A DNA stretch of 64,000 nt. It comes from Aptenodytes patagonicus (Eukaryota; Chordata; Aves; Sphenisciformes; Spheniscidae). Positions 47,989-61,200 of the stretch are shown here, one piece after another. The notes beneath the pieces were generated by a model. It had not been told where the DNA came from. It did no database searches and saw nothing but the letters and a program-made list of their open reading frames with translations. Both the position numbers and the translations under genes were made by a program. The DNA lies in NCBI RefSeq assembly GCF_965638725.1, contig NC_134963.1, forward strand, positions 12,428,501-12,492,500, read 5' to 3'. Numbering within the stretch: the first letter of the stretch is position 1; every line of letters begins with the position of its first letter.

Positions 47989-48085
47989 TTAAGTGATTTG
48001 CCCATGATGACGTGGGAAATTGATAGCAGAACCAGAAATTGAACACAGATTTTCCTTCTCTCAATCCAGTGCCTTAACTATAGTA
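47989..48085 (-). repeat. MIR-like SINE relic
   Basis: Antisense MIR blocks: TTAAGTGATTTGCCCATGAT, GATAGCAGAACCAGAAATTG, AACACAGATTTTCCTTCTCT and CCAGTGCCTTAACTATA. Confidence 0.55.
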
Positions 48086-49603
48086 GGGCAAAGTATTATA
48101 TGTTGGGGGGGATGATTGTTTTGTTTGTTTTTTAAAGCCTAGAACTATAAGATGGTGTGGAGTAGGTCTTCCTACCGATCTTTTGAATAATTGCAAATGC
48201 CCAGTCACAATTTTAGACCTGTTTGAGTGCCAGTGACTTAGGGAATATTTGTTATTTCCCACGTATTCCCTGAAATTATTGTTCCTCCCTCAACTGCTGT
48301 CAGCAGTAAGGAATGACTTGAATAGAAGAGCTGTGTAACTGAATGTCTATCTAACTCAACTAATTGAATTGATAGTATGAAAGCTAACCTAGATTTTGTA
48401 GGCTCTGTTGTAACTTTAGTGTCCTGTTTTTTCACTAAATCTTTGTTCCTAGAAATCAATATCTGAACTTGTCTTGAGTCTGGAGTGGGATACCACTTTC
48501 AGCTTTAATTTTTTTTAAGGTGCTTGCTTGAGGAAGTAGATGCCAAAGTAAACTTCAAAGGAACTCCAGACTTCAGTGTTGGAAAAATGAATGGAGAGCA
48601 AGAGCTCTCTTTGGGTTTCATGAGAGATAAATGGACAAAATAAAAAACAGCTGCCAAAATTTTAAGTAATGAAACAGGAAAGGCTTTTCTTTATCACCCA
48701 CAAAAATAATCAGATATTTTCAATTGTTCAGTGTGGCAGAAACTCTGAGAGCAAGTGCCAAACAAAACCATGGAATGTGTTGGCTTTTTCAGCATTATGA
48801 ATATACCTTAACAGCATTATGAATATTTTAATGTAAATTAAGCCAGCTTTGGTACCGTTCACCTATTGCCTGGGCACAGTACCTGAGTTTTAATTGAATA
48901 GAACATAAGCTCACAGTGAATCTCTGAGTTTATGCTCTCAGTTCCACCCCGAGAGACAAAACAATTGAGCAAAGAGGGAAAAAAAACCAATAGGAAAACC
49001 TAAAAGGGAAAACTGATTCTGGAAGATTCCCATGTCTCCTGAGAGTCCTGTTTTTTATCCTGAACATCCTTTTCAAAACAAGATCCTTCAGCTGTTGTGA
49101 ACGAGCCTTTGGGAACAGATTTGGCTTTCAGCCCAATCTGCTGCTCCGTGTCCCTGTACGAAGGCTGTGTGTTCGGGAGCACTGAGCCTGGGGCCCGCAG
49201 GGAGGCAGTGCTCCTGGGCTGCAGCCTCAGGCCACATTTACTGTTGCAGTCAGCAGCAGCAACGTTGGCATAATGTTTTCTTGCCTGCTCCCTTGACACC
49301 TTCACCCTCCACACATTCCTATGCCAGTGTGGTACCTACTCAGATGTGTACAGCTCTGCAAATAGCTGTGCTAGCTATAAAACAAACCAGAGAACTATTT
49401 GGCTAAAAAGAAAAAAAAACAACCTTAAAAATAGTTATGTGACATAACTGCAAAGTGGTGCAGAACAGGAGCAGGAACCCTGTTGGGGTTGTGGTGATGG
49501 CTGGAATGGTTAAAGCATGTTAGTGAAAAACCACAGTTGTTTGCTCTGTGGTAGCAGATAATGACTGGCTGCTTGTAAAGAATTAACACCTTCTGTCATC
49601 TCT

Positions 49604-49652
49604 AGCCTCTTCCAGTGTTTTGTTGCCATCTATAAAATGAGATGATAACCCT
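49604..49652 (+). repeat. Short MIR-like relic
   Basis: CTAGCCTCTTCC... then GCCATCTATAAAATGAGATG and ATAACCC resemble the MIR core (CTCATCTGTAAAATGGGGATAAT). It is too short to be sure. Confidence 0.35.
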
Positions 49653-50480
49653 TGGGTAAGAATGTTTCAAGATTTGATTGATGTGCCAAATTGCGCTGCA
49701 CAATTGTGCTGCTGAATTCTGCTACAAACGTTTGGCCTCACTGACTTCAGGCGCAATCCAAAGTGAAACATTTGGCTACATTCTTCCTGAAAGGTGAAAT
49801 ATTTAAATTAATTTATAAAGACTGCCTGGCACTATTGATCTGCTCTCAGGGTTGATGTGAATGAAGCTTTTCCTGGGTGGCCTTTCTACTTGTACTGCAG
49901 CTTTGGAGACCTGGAAGTGCTCTGAGCTGAGATGTGCTGAAGGAAGGAGGTAACTGGTGTCTCACTGATGTTCCAGTGACTCCCTCCCAGCTCCTGGGTT
50001 CCATGTGGACCATGGGGTCACTTCATACAGCCACTGGCAGCCATAAATGCTCTTGAGCTTCCTGCAGTCACAGAGTGAGCTTGGGTAAGTGCTTTTACAA
50101 TAAATCAGTCTCATGCTTGCTAATAGCTTTTTGGCTGCTGCATCTACAAACTGGTGCCTTCTCCAGGCAATTTTTACATGCCCTCTGCAAAGTTGTCAGA
50201 CTGACTGCTGGCTCTTAAACAATCAACCAAGCCTTGCTCTTGGGCTCAGAATTTCTCTTCAGTACTGTTGTAATCTGAAAGTTTGCTGCAATTAGTGCAA
50301 ATACACAGTGTAAGAGAGAAAATAAAAGGCTTTTCTCAGATGTCCTGTAGAGTAAACAACTGAAACATGAGTGTGGGGTGAGCCAGGAAAACTGGCATTT
50401 TTCCCTGGCTGCACGCCGTATGGAAGAGACAGTGCCTTGGAAGGGAAGGAGCAGAAAAGTTTGCCATTGGCTCTGATGAA

Positions 50481-50548
50481 TCCCAATCCTGCTTCTACTG
50501 AAGTTGTTGGGAATCCTCCCATTGTCTTCAGTGTGAGCAAGAAAGGAT
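50481..50548. repeat. Decayed palindromic repeat
   Basis: CAATCCTGCTTCTACTGAAG and CCTCCCATTGTCTTCAGTG are imperfect inverted arms of an AATCCTGCTCCCACTGAAGT-like element, of the same style as the copy at 34231-34382. Confidence 0.4.
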
Positions 50549-52660
50549 CTTAGGTGAGGATGGATGACTCTTTCCCTACTTGAATGAAGTCTCTTGCCTA
50601 TTTATGGGCCTGCTTCTATTGAAACCGAGCCTGTTTTAGCCTTTTTGGGTTCTTAGGGACCTGTTTGTATAAAGCAACTTACCTACCTATCTTTTTTTTT
50701 TTTTCTATTGTGTGTATTTTTTGTATGTTCTGTTGGAAGGTGAAGCCTCTGTAGAAGGGGATACAAAAAATGATTTTTAAATAGTAATAAACCAAAAGAG
50801 AATTAAACTCTGCAGGCTGCATGCATTCATTTCCTGGAGACGGAGAGTAGAGACCATGAGTGTACAGAGACACAGCCTGTGTTTCTTGTATCTCAAAATC
50901 TTTCTCTTTTCAGAGACAGTTCCTGCCTTTGCCTATCTCCACAGCTCTATATGAAAACCCATAGTGTCATGGGCAGGTTGCAACATTGTGTATCAGAATG
51001 GCCATTTTTTGACTAGAAAATCCTTCCTCTGGTGCTGTGCGATGAGATTTCTGACATTCTTTTAGCATGTGGATGGAGTAACAAGTATCTACGTGAAATT
51101 TGGTATTGTCCTCATTGAGTACCTGGAAGGCAGTGAAAATAAAAATGAGACAGGATATATAAATATATTTTTGCAATGCTTCTGGCCTGCCTACCTCAGG
51201 TGCTAGGTCATTAGTCAAATGCACTGTCTTCTAACTCAACACCATTATATTCTAAAGAAATAAGTGAAGTATGAGGTGAAACTTCACTAAGCCTTTGTTC
51301 CTTCCTGGTCTTTTTGCCTCCTTGTGGTGTTACCAGTTTGAGCCCTAACTTTCTAAAAGAATAGCAAACTCAAGACCAAAATAACAACAGAGGTTTGTCC
51401 TATTCTGTAAACATACTTAAGGAACAGAGTCTTTGCTTCTGTAAACAGATGTAAAAAAGTCCACGTGCATATATGAGAGTCATGAAAAAGGCTATCTGCA
51501 TGCCTATGGCATGTGTGCAACCCAAAGAGAGGATAAAGAGGTTTGCCTTTCTACACAGGAAAGAAAGGGCAACTTCCCAAAATAAACAACTCCTCCCACA
51601 GCCTTCAGGCAAACACCTGTGGAGAGAGGTCTTTCACTGTACCCATGTGCCAATGGTTTTATCTGCTTTCAGGTCAGCTAAGAAAATAAAATCCGGAGGT
51701 GAGAGCTCTGCATTGTAAATGTGAATCCTGCACTTTTATGAGGAAACACTAGTAGCTCTACTGAAAGGTTTGGTCTGTGCTTCTCTGCTCACATGTTGAA
51801 TTACAAAGAGACCCATTACAAAATGGGCCTCTGCTCATGTGTTGATGACTCCAATCCTAGTCCCAAAACCCTAGATAGATAAGAAAATATGTTTGGGGTT
51901 TTTTTTAATGTGTACAAGTTTATAACCTTATTGTCTTTCTGTTGGCATGGGATATGGGTCGCTTGCTTATAATGAATGGTTGTGCTATTTAGACGTCGTG
52001 TATTTTCTACAGGAACTGGAAGTTTTGCATATTTAAGTGCAACTCTATAACCTCATGCTTTCCGCAATGGAATCTAACTCTTACTTTGATAATATTCCGT
52101 GATTATTGAAGTTTAAACAGGAGAGTTTTGAGCTATAGCTTCTGTTTGACTGTGAAATCAGCTTCCATGGTGAGTGAAAGATGGGTAGAAGGATCTACCC
52201 ATCTACCCATTTAATAGTCCTGTCCAATTCACTGGAAGTTAATTTGAACAGAGATCAGAAAAGAAATCTTTATTCCCCTTGACTCAAAGCTCCCCATGTT
52301 TTGGTGCTGCCCTTTTCGTGTTTCTCAGGTGCAGATAAACCATTCTTTTTAGATCGACATTTTCTAACAAGAATGAATGTTGGTTCATCTGACTGCTTAG
52401 CTTTGCTAGTTACTGCTGTGCTTAACAGTGAATTAAGGAACAAGAAAGCTACAAAAGTACTTTTATACCTTAAAAAAACAAACAAACGACACAACACATT
52501 CTGTTTTTCTTCCTGCATTAATGCTTATTTGTGCTTTTCAGCTAAGTCAGCACTACACATGTAGAACTTAAGAACATCTTAAGACCTTCCATGCATATCC
52601 CTCTTCATGATTCCTTCCCCTTGAATACCACTTCATAAGGTATATATTGCATGCCTGAAG

Positions 52661-52800
52661 CTTTCAAAGCACTTTGCAGACATTTAGTCCTTTCTGCCTC
52701 TGTGACATAAGTAGTATTAACATGGGAAACTGAGGCAGAAGCTTGCCTAAGATCAAACAACAAATCAGTAAAAGAATTTAGAGTAAGGGTCCTGTTCTTT
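52661..52800 (-). repeat. MIR-like SINE relic
   Basis: Antisense blocks in order: CTTTCAAAGCACTTTGCAGA, GACATAAGTAGTATTAACAT, GGGAAACTGAGGCAGAAGCT and TTGCCTAAGATCAAACAAC. They match the reverse MIR consensus (AAAGCACTTTAC.. GAGGAAACTGAGGCACAGAG.. TTGCCCAAGGTCACACA). Confidence 0.65.
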
Positions 52801-55800
52801 ACTCAAACTGATGTGTTCTCTGAGTAGATCACAGTATCTTTCAAAATAACTTCCCTTCTTCCACCCTTAAAAATGCATGCTCTGTTTTTTGTCAATAGCA
52901 GCCTGCGCCTGTAGGAAAAAAAAAAAACAAACAAAACAAAACAGTGCAAGTGGGGGCTGAAACATCTTTAGACAGCTGTACCTTATTCCTAACAATATTG
53001 CTACAGTTTTATGGTATCTTGCTAGGAGTCACACCCATTGGATAGCAGGTAAAAGCAGTGTCTGTGATCCAGATACTGATTCCAGAATGCTTCAGCAGGG
53101 GAAAGAGCTAAGGGCCATGGTCCAAGCCGAGTCCTTTCCAACAGCCACAATGGACCAGTGTGAGCACAGATGTCTATGGGCAGTTGGGCCCATCAAAACC
53201 ACTGAGGGAATTGTGGAAAGGCACTGGGCAGTTTGTGACAAAAAGGATAAAGAAGTGTTGCTGTTAGAGAGGACTCAGTGTGTGAAATTTCTTAAGTCAG
53301 TGATTGCCGAGAGTATTTAGTGCTAATCTCTTAATGCTAGAAAAGTGTAGCTGCAGTGCTTCTCCCCCAGTAAACAATAGGACCCAGACTGCCCTCCTGA
53401 GGCCTCTATCCTTTTATTACAGCCCACCCAGAAAGCTCATCTGAGAAGGCACTTTGAGTTAGTAGAGCAAACTCTCTGAACCAGTCTGAACCAGTTCAAA
53501 TACCACATATGGTTGTTTTGCTTCTGCAGACTTCCTTGTTAGTCCTTGGAGGCTGTGGCTGGCATTTACTTAGCAATAGCTCATGCTGTCAGATTGAAGG
53601 GGGAGGGGAAGCCTCTCCTTGAACATGTCAGCAGGGGGATGCAACAGTGCAATCAGATATTTCTCTGTCACTCCACAGACTCCTTTGTAGTGACTGTCTC
53701 TGTCTTGATTTTTGGTTATACTCAGCTCAGTTTCATAAACTCAACATCTGATCCTTTTGTTGCAGCCCTGATGTTTTTTCTTCTATTCAGATTGTTTCTA
53801 GGTTAGGAATAAAACATATTTGTTTCTGACTCTTACATCATTGCTTACAGAAGGCTTTTTACAGGTGAGACCCACAGTTATTTTCATGATCCAGACAGAG
53901 GCAACAAAGGAGTAAAAAACCCTGCTTTTGTTGGTGTTGCAAGTACTTAATAGTGTTTAATAGCACTTGATGCTTGCAATTTTTTAAGCTTTAAGCACAA
54001 ATTGCTGTAATATTCTGTTTGTGGTGGATGAGGCCTCAGAGTGTACTATCTTTATTCTCAGGCATCGCAATTTATGAAGGAAGCAGAAAAATGGGAGAAG
54101 TGGTGAACTGGAATGAAAAAAGGTTTAGAAAAACTAGTTTTGAGGAAAAATTGGAAGAATTATTTTGGTTTGCCTAGAAAGAAGAAAGGGGAAGTTACGG
54201 GAACGTGACATATGCCCTGTTACAAGGAGGGCAATGGTCAGCTTTTTCCATTTTAAGCAATCCATGTTGATTTGGCTAGGAAAGAATACTTAGATTAGAA
54301 AACTGATTTTGCTTACTCCCCCCAGTATCTTATTTAGTAAGATTAAGTAATGAAGCATGTTAGTTCTTTCATAGGAGGTTAGATGAACTTTTGCCCGGGA
54401 AGATCTGAACATACTTGGCTGTGGCCAGAGAAGGAGGGTGGGTTTGATGACTTCTTGCGTTGTCCTTCCAGAGCTATACATCTGTGGTTGCCTCCCTTTG
54501 CACAGCATGCTGTGCTATATGTTAGCTTCCTTGTATTTTTCTTAAGAAAACTCTCCATACACTTTGAATTTTTCCACAGGTGAAAAAGTAGAACAAACAA
54601 GAAAGAGCAGTTGACAGACAGGAGAGAAAAAAAGCAGACATTGTTCATTCTGTATAAAGTAAACAGCAGAAAGGTACCAGCTCACAGCTGAAACTGGTTC
54701 ACACTGAGTTTAAGAAGGATGCTTCACGTCCCTCGTTCCTAAAAATAGCGTATGTATTCTCCTGTGAAGTGCTTGTGGATGTGTGGATGTGTTGTGGTAC
54801 ATGTATGTGTATATACCTACAGACTTATACATGTAAACTATGTGAGGGTGTAGTTGCAGAGCTATTAGCTTACTTAGAGTTTGGGTGGTTACTTTAAAAT
54901 CAAGTCCTAGGAAGTAATGTCAGGTTTAATCTCTTAAAAGTGTAGCAAGAAGAGCAAACCCATTCCCAAACAGCAGAAAGAGCAATTGAGTCTGCCTTTG
55001 ACAGCTGCCACCTGGCATGCTATTAAACTTAACTCAGTGAAACTGCCAGGCATAAATCTTCCCTCATCCTGGAGAAAGCTAGAGATGAAAGAGAAAAAAT
55101 TATGCTTAGAAGTCAGTCATGGAAAAGACTTTGATCTTTACCGTTAATATGAAGGTTTTTGCATTTCTCTCAGATACCCCATTGTCCTTCTGTGGACTAG
55201 AAACTCAAATTGTTTGCTGGAACTTGGCTGGGTGTAATGAGAAGTGCAAATTTATCTTGTTACATGAGAGAGCGAGCTGGGAAGGTCTGAGATTTCTTTC
55301 CACAGAGATTACTGCCCAGCCTGAAGTTCTTGGATCAGTATGTACACGAGGAGGTGCTATCTGTGCAAGATAGCATGGAAGCGTTAGTTAGTCTCATGAA
55401 ATGAGCTAAAAGAAATTAATTGTACAGGTTGGCAGCTCTCTGCAAACTCTTTTGGACAGACTGTGCCTCTGGATGCATGTGTGGCCCTGCAGTTTCTGAC
55501 TGAATGGAATTTGTCCCATAAAATCTCTTAGGAAGAGCTATTACAAACAGAAGGCCTGATTCAATAACCCTTATTAAAAATTCTTGCTTACTCCAGTTAG
55601 CCTTGCCTTCACAGAGGGTAACTGGAGAGCATAAGAAATGTAGTAAGACACTGTGAAGACAATGAGCATAACGCCATATGCAGACGTCTTAGTTGGTGAT
55701 GTCGGTCAGGACTGACACACACAGTTGTTTGTTTTTTGGGTTTTATCCTTTTTTTTTTTACAACCTGGCTGCAGTTTTTTTAATCTGACATTATTAAACT

Positions 55801-56999
55801 AAATTTACTGTAGTGTTAAATCATATTGTCAAAGCGTGAATTGCACACAAGTGCTAAGGCTTATGGTTTCATGTTCAGTGGTAGTGCTGCTTAATTGACC
55901 TCTTTTCCTCATTACCCCCCTGTCGTGCTGGTACATCTGGGTTTTTTTGTGGCTCCATTGCGGACTGGACGCAGCAGGTGACCTGGCTGTAAAGGGTTAA
56001 AGTGTGCGTGACCTGGTAAAAAAAGGGCAAAAGTTGGGTTGGATCAGCACCTTGAGCCTGCTTGTCACTCAGGTATCTGTAGCAGCTTGACAGAGAGCAC
56101 TGCCAGGATGGAAACATCTGGGAGTAGAAGGGAAGGACCGCTGCTCCAGCCAGCACTGCCCCGAAAAGCGATTCATCAAACACGGAATACAACATGCAGC
56201 TTCCTAGCATAGAAATACTTTTTATGTGTTCAATGGTTTCCATGTGATTTCAAAGCACTTTAAAAGAAGGGAACTTTCCTGTCCTCTTCTGAGAAGGAAG
56301 CTTTGATTGTACCTCATGTAACAGAAAGGAAGGGAAAGCGCAACGAAGTGAAGCAGACAGTGGCCAAGGTCAAAAGGAACTCTGTGGGAAAGCCAGAAAT
56401 AGCACCTTGTGCTGCAGGCCTGTGCCTTGGTTACAAACCCATCAGTTGGCCCAGGCCACCTTTGTTGTTGAACAGGACCAAGTATTCAGCTGCTTGTTTT
56501 TCACTGGTGTAAAATAGAAACATTGCTGATGACTCCAGATGCTTGTGTACCGTCACTGGCATTGCAGTATCTGAATACCTCTGCCTGTTTGGAAACAGAA
56601 GTGTCTATTGTAACCCATTTGAAATGTCTGCAGAGAGGCTTTATCACGGTGGCTGGATGCCTGCAATACAATGACACTAAAGCATTTTCGGGCTGTTTAC
56701 CTTGTTTTTCTATAAGCAGGCATAACTCTTGTAATATGTGGAGTCAAAGGAAAGCAATCGATTAGCAGAGGCGAGAATGTAAACCTTTAATGTGGAGGTG
56801 CACAGCTTCTGTGGTAGTATGTACCCCCACACACGTGGTGTCTCTTTATAGAGCTAAGGAAACCCAAAGGGAGAATCAGGGCAGGAGAATTTAGTCCTTC
56901 GTGGGTAGTCCTCGAGGGGAGAGAGCAATTCTAGGTCCCCGAAGACAAACGCTTTCCCTGCCACAGTCAGTGGTTCAAACCTAGTTCCATGTCGGGAGT

Positions 57000-58200
57000 C
57001 TCCTCTTCTGACCCAAGAATTTCCTGTGGCTGTAGGTAGGGGACAGGCCCGGGGATGCGGAGCTGCACTTCGGGAACGTTTCCCCGTGTTTCTCCTAAGC
57101 CAAACGGCCCCCGCGGTACCGAGCACCCATCGCTGCGCCCGGTCCCGGGGCTCCGGGGCGGGGGACCCTCTGCGGACGCGGGAGAGCAGCGGCAGGTTCC
57201 CGGCTGCCCCGAGTCCTGCCCCGCGGCGGCCGCCCCTTCCACTCCCGCGGCTCCCCGACGGGGCCGGGAGCCGCCCGGGGGCGGGCGGCGGCGGCGGCAG
57301 CGTTAGGACCCGGCGGCGGCTGCGGGCGCGGGGAGGGGGGGGGAGAAGCGCAGCCCGGCGGTTGTTTACCGCGGAGGGGAAAGCCGGGGCAGGTCTCGCC
57401 GCGGCGCCGAGCCGAGCCGAGCCGAGCTGCGCGGCCGGGCTGGCGGCGGCTCCTCGCCCTCCGCGCCGAGGATGCAGCGCGGGGCCCCGCGGCGGGCGGC
57501 GGCGCTGGGCGCCGTGCTGCTGGGCTCGCTGCTGCTGGCGGCCGCCCGGGGCGCCGAGGGTGAGTGCCGGCCCGCCCCGGGGGGCCCGGCCCGGCTTGGC
57601 TTTGTCGTGGGGGACAAAGGCCGGTCTCGGGGGGGGGAGACCCCCTGGGGAGGGCGGGGGGGACCGGCCCCGCATCCGCGGGGGGCGTGCTGGGAAGCGG
57701 CCCGGGGCGGCGGGGGCTGCCCGGCCCTCCCGCATGGCCTGGCCTCGTCTCTCCGCAGAGTGCCTCCGCGGCAACGGCGCGTCCTACCGCGGAAGCCGGC
57801 GAGTGGCCTCCGGCGGCGCCCCGTGCCTCAACTGGCTGGCGGTGCGGAGCGGCTCCGGCGCCGCGCTCCCGGCAGGTGGGTCCGGGGGTCGGGGGGGGAG
57901 CGGGGGGCCGGGGGAGGCGGCGGTGGGGGATATCGGGGGAGCGGGGTGCTGGGGGCGCCGGGGCCGCGGCGGTCCCCGCGCTGACGGTCCGGTACCATCC
58001 AGCAGTCGCCGAGGACCACAACAGCTGCAGAAACCCGGACGGCGACGCCGCGCCCTGGTGCTACATCCGAGGCGCCGCCGGGGTCCCCGAGCGGAGACCC
58101 TGCGACATCGCCCACTGCTCAGGTAGGAGCTGGCCCAGCCGGCCCCCCTTCTTCTCCTGCCCTCCCCGGGGCATTGCCCCCCCCCGGACTGCCTCCTGCT
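57000..58200 (+). promoter_or_regulatory. PIK3IP1: PIK3IP1 CpG-island promoter
   Basis: A GC-rich, TATA-less island covers exons 1-3. TTGTTTAC at 57362-57369, within GGTTGTTTACC, is a perfect FOXO/DAF-16-type element about 100 bases before the ATG. (GCCGA)4 follows at 57406-57425. The start site lies somewhere in 57050-57460 and cannot be fixed. Confidence 0.7.
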
Positions 58201-61200
58201 GCTGGGGGCTGGGTTTGTCGCCAGGGCGGGGTTCCCCCTGCGCACAAACAACCCCGGGTTACGGCAGCACCTACTGCCCTCCCCCAGGAACGGAGTGTAC
58301 CCGGGGCTCCCGTCCAGCCCTCGCCTGTGTGTGCACATCTGCCTCCCAGCTGTGCCTTGCTCCGCCCCTAGAGCTTTTCCATTAGTGCCAGAAAAGGCCT
58401 CTGCAAAGCCTTGCCCCCCCACTCATTTCATTAGTCATTATAGGGCTCTTTAGCTTGTTGAAAAAGGCTGAGTTCTGGGCATTTAGGAACTGCAGAAATG
58501 TTGGTAGACCATGACTGTGGGGCATGTTACTGCTGTCTAAACAAGTGTCCTGCTGCTAAATGAGTGCTAGGATGAATTTGGGTAGAGGTGGCGGGAAAGA
58601 ACTTGGAGAAAATGAGAACTGAAGGGAGGACAGTAAGAAATGGGAAACCCCAAACACTGGATTCCTTCTGGATAGCCGGGATGGGAAACATTTTGTCAAA
58701 AGAACTGTAGCTGAAGCCTGTTTCAGGGAGAGAAGATGTCAGTATTGACTGACACCAAAGTAACCACTTGGTTTTTTTGAACTGTTTACTTATTTCTGAG
58801 CCCCTCAAGATTTACATACTCCACTGTCCCTTGGGATTGTTATCCTTGTATGTAAACACTTTGCCCTACATATATACCTTCCCCTTTTCTTCACTTTGCT
58901 CATTTTTTGCCTGCTTTTCACTAAAGATGAAGCAAAACAAATGCTCTGCTGCCAAGAACCTTGCTCAAAACAGTCCTGCAGCTTTGAGATCAGGAGAGTT
59001 CCCTGACCTTTCAGCCAATGCACCATTTGCATGTTTAAGGGGTTTGGCTATTTTTGTGTCTCAGAGTGGGCACCTTTTTATTGTAGTCGTGTCCTGCAGC
59101 TCCCCTTAGTTCAGTTTCTCTGGCTGACCCTACGTAAAGTCACTGTGCAGTGCAGGAGACCTTGATTTCCTGTCTCTAACTCCCCTTCTGTACTTCCATT
59201 TCACATTCCACTGAGGACTCAAAATGGCTGCAGATAGAAAATCCACAGAGTTATTGCCAGCTATGGGATGAGATGCAGGTGGAAAGAGTTTTCAGGTGCG
59301 GATGCATACTGTGCATAGCATTTCCAAAAAAGTAGGGGGGTTTTGTGTAGGACAGGTAATAGATACCTACTTTCCACTGTCATAGCTTTTACTGTGCTAC
59401 AGCTTCCATTTTAACTGTGTCATGAAGGAAGGAGCTACCTTGAAAATCTTCCATGCTGTTGATAAAAAATCCACAGGGCTGGGAAGGAGTCTGTGCTGTG
59501 AGCATCCATCCTTACACATCTTTGTTTGGGCTCTGGCTGAAGAAGAACTTGCTGTACTTACACTAGTCAGCGGCTGTGCTGCCTGACGTGTTGCTCTGAC
59601 TTAGCCTGTCCATCATGCTCAAGGAGTTTGCCACATGGCTGCAACAAGGGGCTGGGTAAGAAGAATGTCCCCAGGTTGTTTTCACACCAGCTGGAGTCTC
59701 CTTCTGTCAAACCTTCCTGTATCAGGAAGATTGAGGCAGAAGAGAGATAAATAGGCTCCTGGGAGATTTGGGATGGAGATTCTCATCATCTTGTTCATGT
59801 CTGTTCAGCATGATTGAAGCTGCAGCCTGTATATCGATCTGTACACTAAATGAAGTCATTGTGCATCCCCTGGACTCATGCCCTGAACCTGGGTTTCGTT
59901 CTACTGTCTGACTTCTCTCTCATCTGTGGTGGTGCCTTGCACTCTTAAAATAGGTACATGTCAAAGGAAAGTGGGGGGAGGAGTACATTTCTTGTCTGCC
60001 TTGGTAGGATTCTGGCAACAACTTAAGAGGGAACAAGTGTTTTTCAGTGTACTTTGAAGGCGGTTCAGTGATACCAGTCTAGATCTGTCCCACTCACAAG
60101 ACACGTGTTGTTTTGAAGTACTCATCATTGCTTCGTATTTTTTATGTCTTTTCCTCTCAATAGATGCTACAGCTGCCACAGCCCCAGTCCCTACAGCAGA
60201 AGTTGGTACTTCTCAGGAGGTCAACCAGGTGTTTGAACCGGCTGATACCTTGCCCTCCCGGAGTGAGGCAGCCGCTGTGCAGCCTGTCATTGGGATCAGT
60301 CAGAGAGTGCAGATGAACTCCAAAGAAAAGAAGGACTTAGGGACACTAGGTACAAACCAAGGCTCATGTGATGGATCCATTCCTGTAATTCCGGCAGGAT
60401 GGATTTGTTTTGAGGCTCTGAAAGCAATGCTATAGCTGGATCTACTGCCTCTAATTTTGCCTCTTTCCTTCCTCTCTTCACAGGCTATGTGCTAGGGCTG
60501 ATCATGATGGTGATAATCATTGCCATCGGAGCCGGCATTGTCCTGGGATACATCTATAAGAGGTCAGTGGCTATTCTCCTTTGTCCAAAAGCTGGTGTTG
60601 GCATGAGGCAACATATATAGAGCAGGAATGTCTGAGCACCTGCAGACCCAACCAGATCCTAATGAAAAGGCAGATAGAAGCATATGTTTTGATACGGCTT
60701 TCGCTTGTCGCACTGAGGAAAGAACCATTTAAGAGTTAATCCCATTCTTCTCCGTTTCACTCATCAATGTGGTATTCTGTCCCATTCTGCCCTCTTTACT
60801 TTTTGTTTGTGTACACACACACTTCTGTGTGTGTGCGTGCATGTGTGCCTTGATGTGGCTTTCTCAGATGCATGCAGGGGAGCTGAATTTTACGTAAGAG
60901 CTGGAGAGAGCAGATCGCAGGTGCCCTCACAGGAAGTTTCTTTTGTGATCGGAAAGAGAACAATCCTTCTAGCAGGCCACCGCTTCTCCTGGTTTCTCTA
61001 GTCTAGCTAGCTTAGGAAGAAAAACAATTGGCAAATTCTCTGCCAGTTGTGCATTATATCGTATGAAGCTGAATATAAAGTAGCACTTTTTTTTGTTAAA
61101 CAAAGTTCATTTTACCAAAGCTCCTGTATACTTTAAGGTCAGTTTTGATTCACGCTTAAGTTACGATTTGTTCAGCCACTTTACTGTGTTAGGCAGAAAT

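Larger units (their letters stand above)
45111..57000. other. Intergenic DNA between PATZ1 and PIK3IP1
   Basis: About 12 kb of AT-rich DNA without a recognisable exon. It holds several decayed SINE-like relics (45610-45760, 47989-48085, 49604-49652, 52661-52800), palindromic repeat relics (46795-46845, 50481-50548), and a 122-codon minus-strand open frame (55875-56243) of no known family. Confidence 0.6.

Noticed and set aside
48789-48827. Direct repeat of CAGCATTATGAATAT
   Set aside because: Only two copies of 15 bases, a local duplication with nothing further around it.
56854-58422. Several frames of 200-366 codons around PIK3IP1 exons 1-3 on both strands
   Set aside because: GC-rich shadows. 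The spliced kringle reading is clearly the real one.
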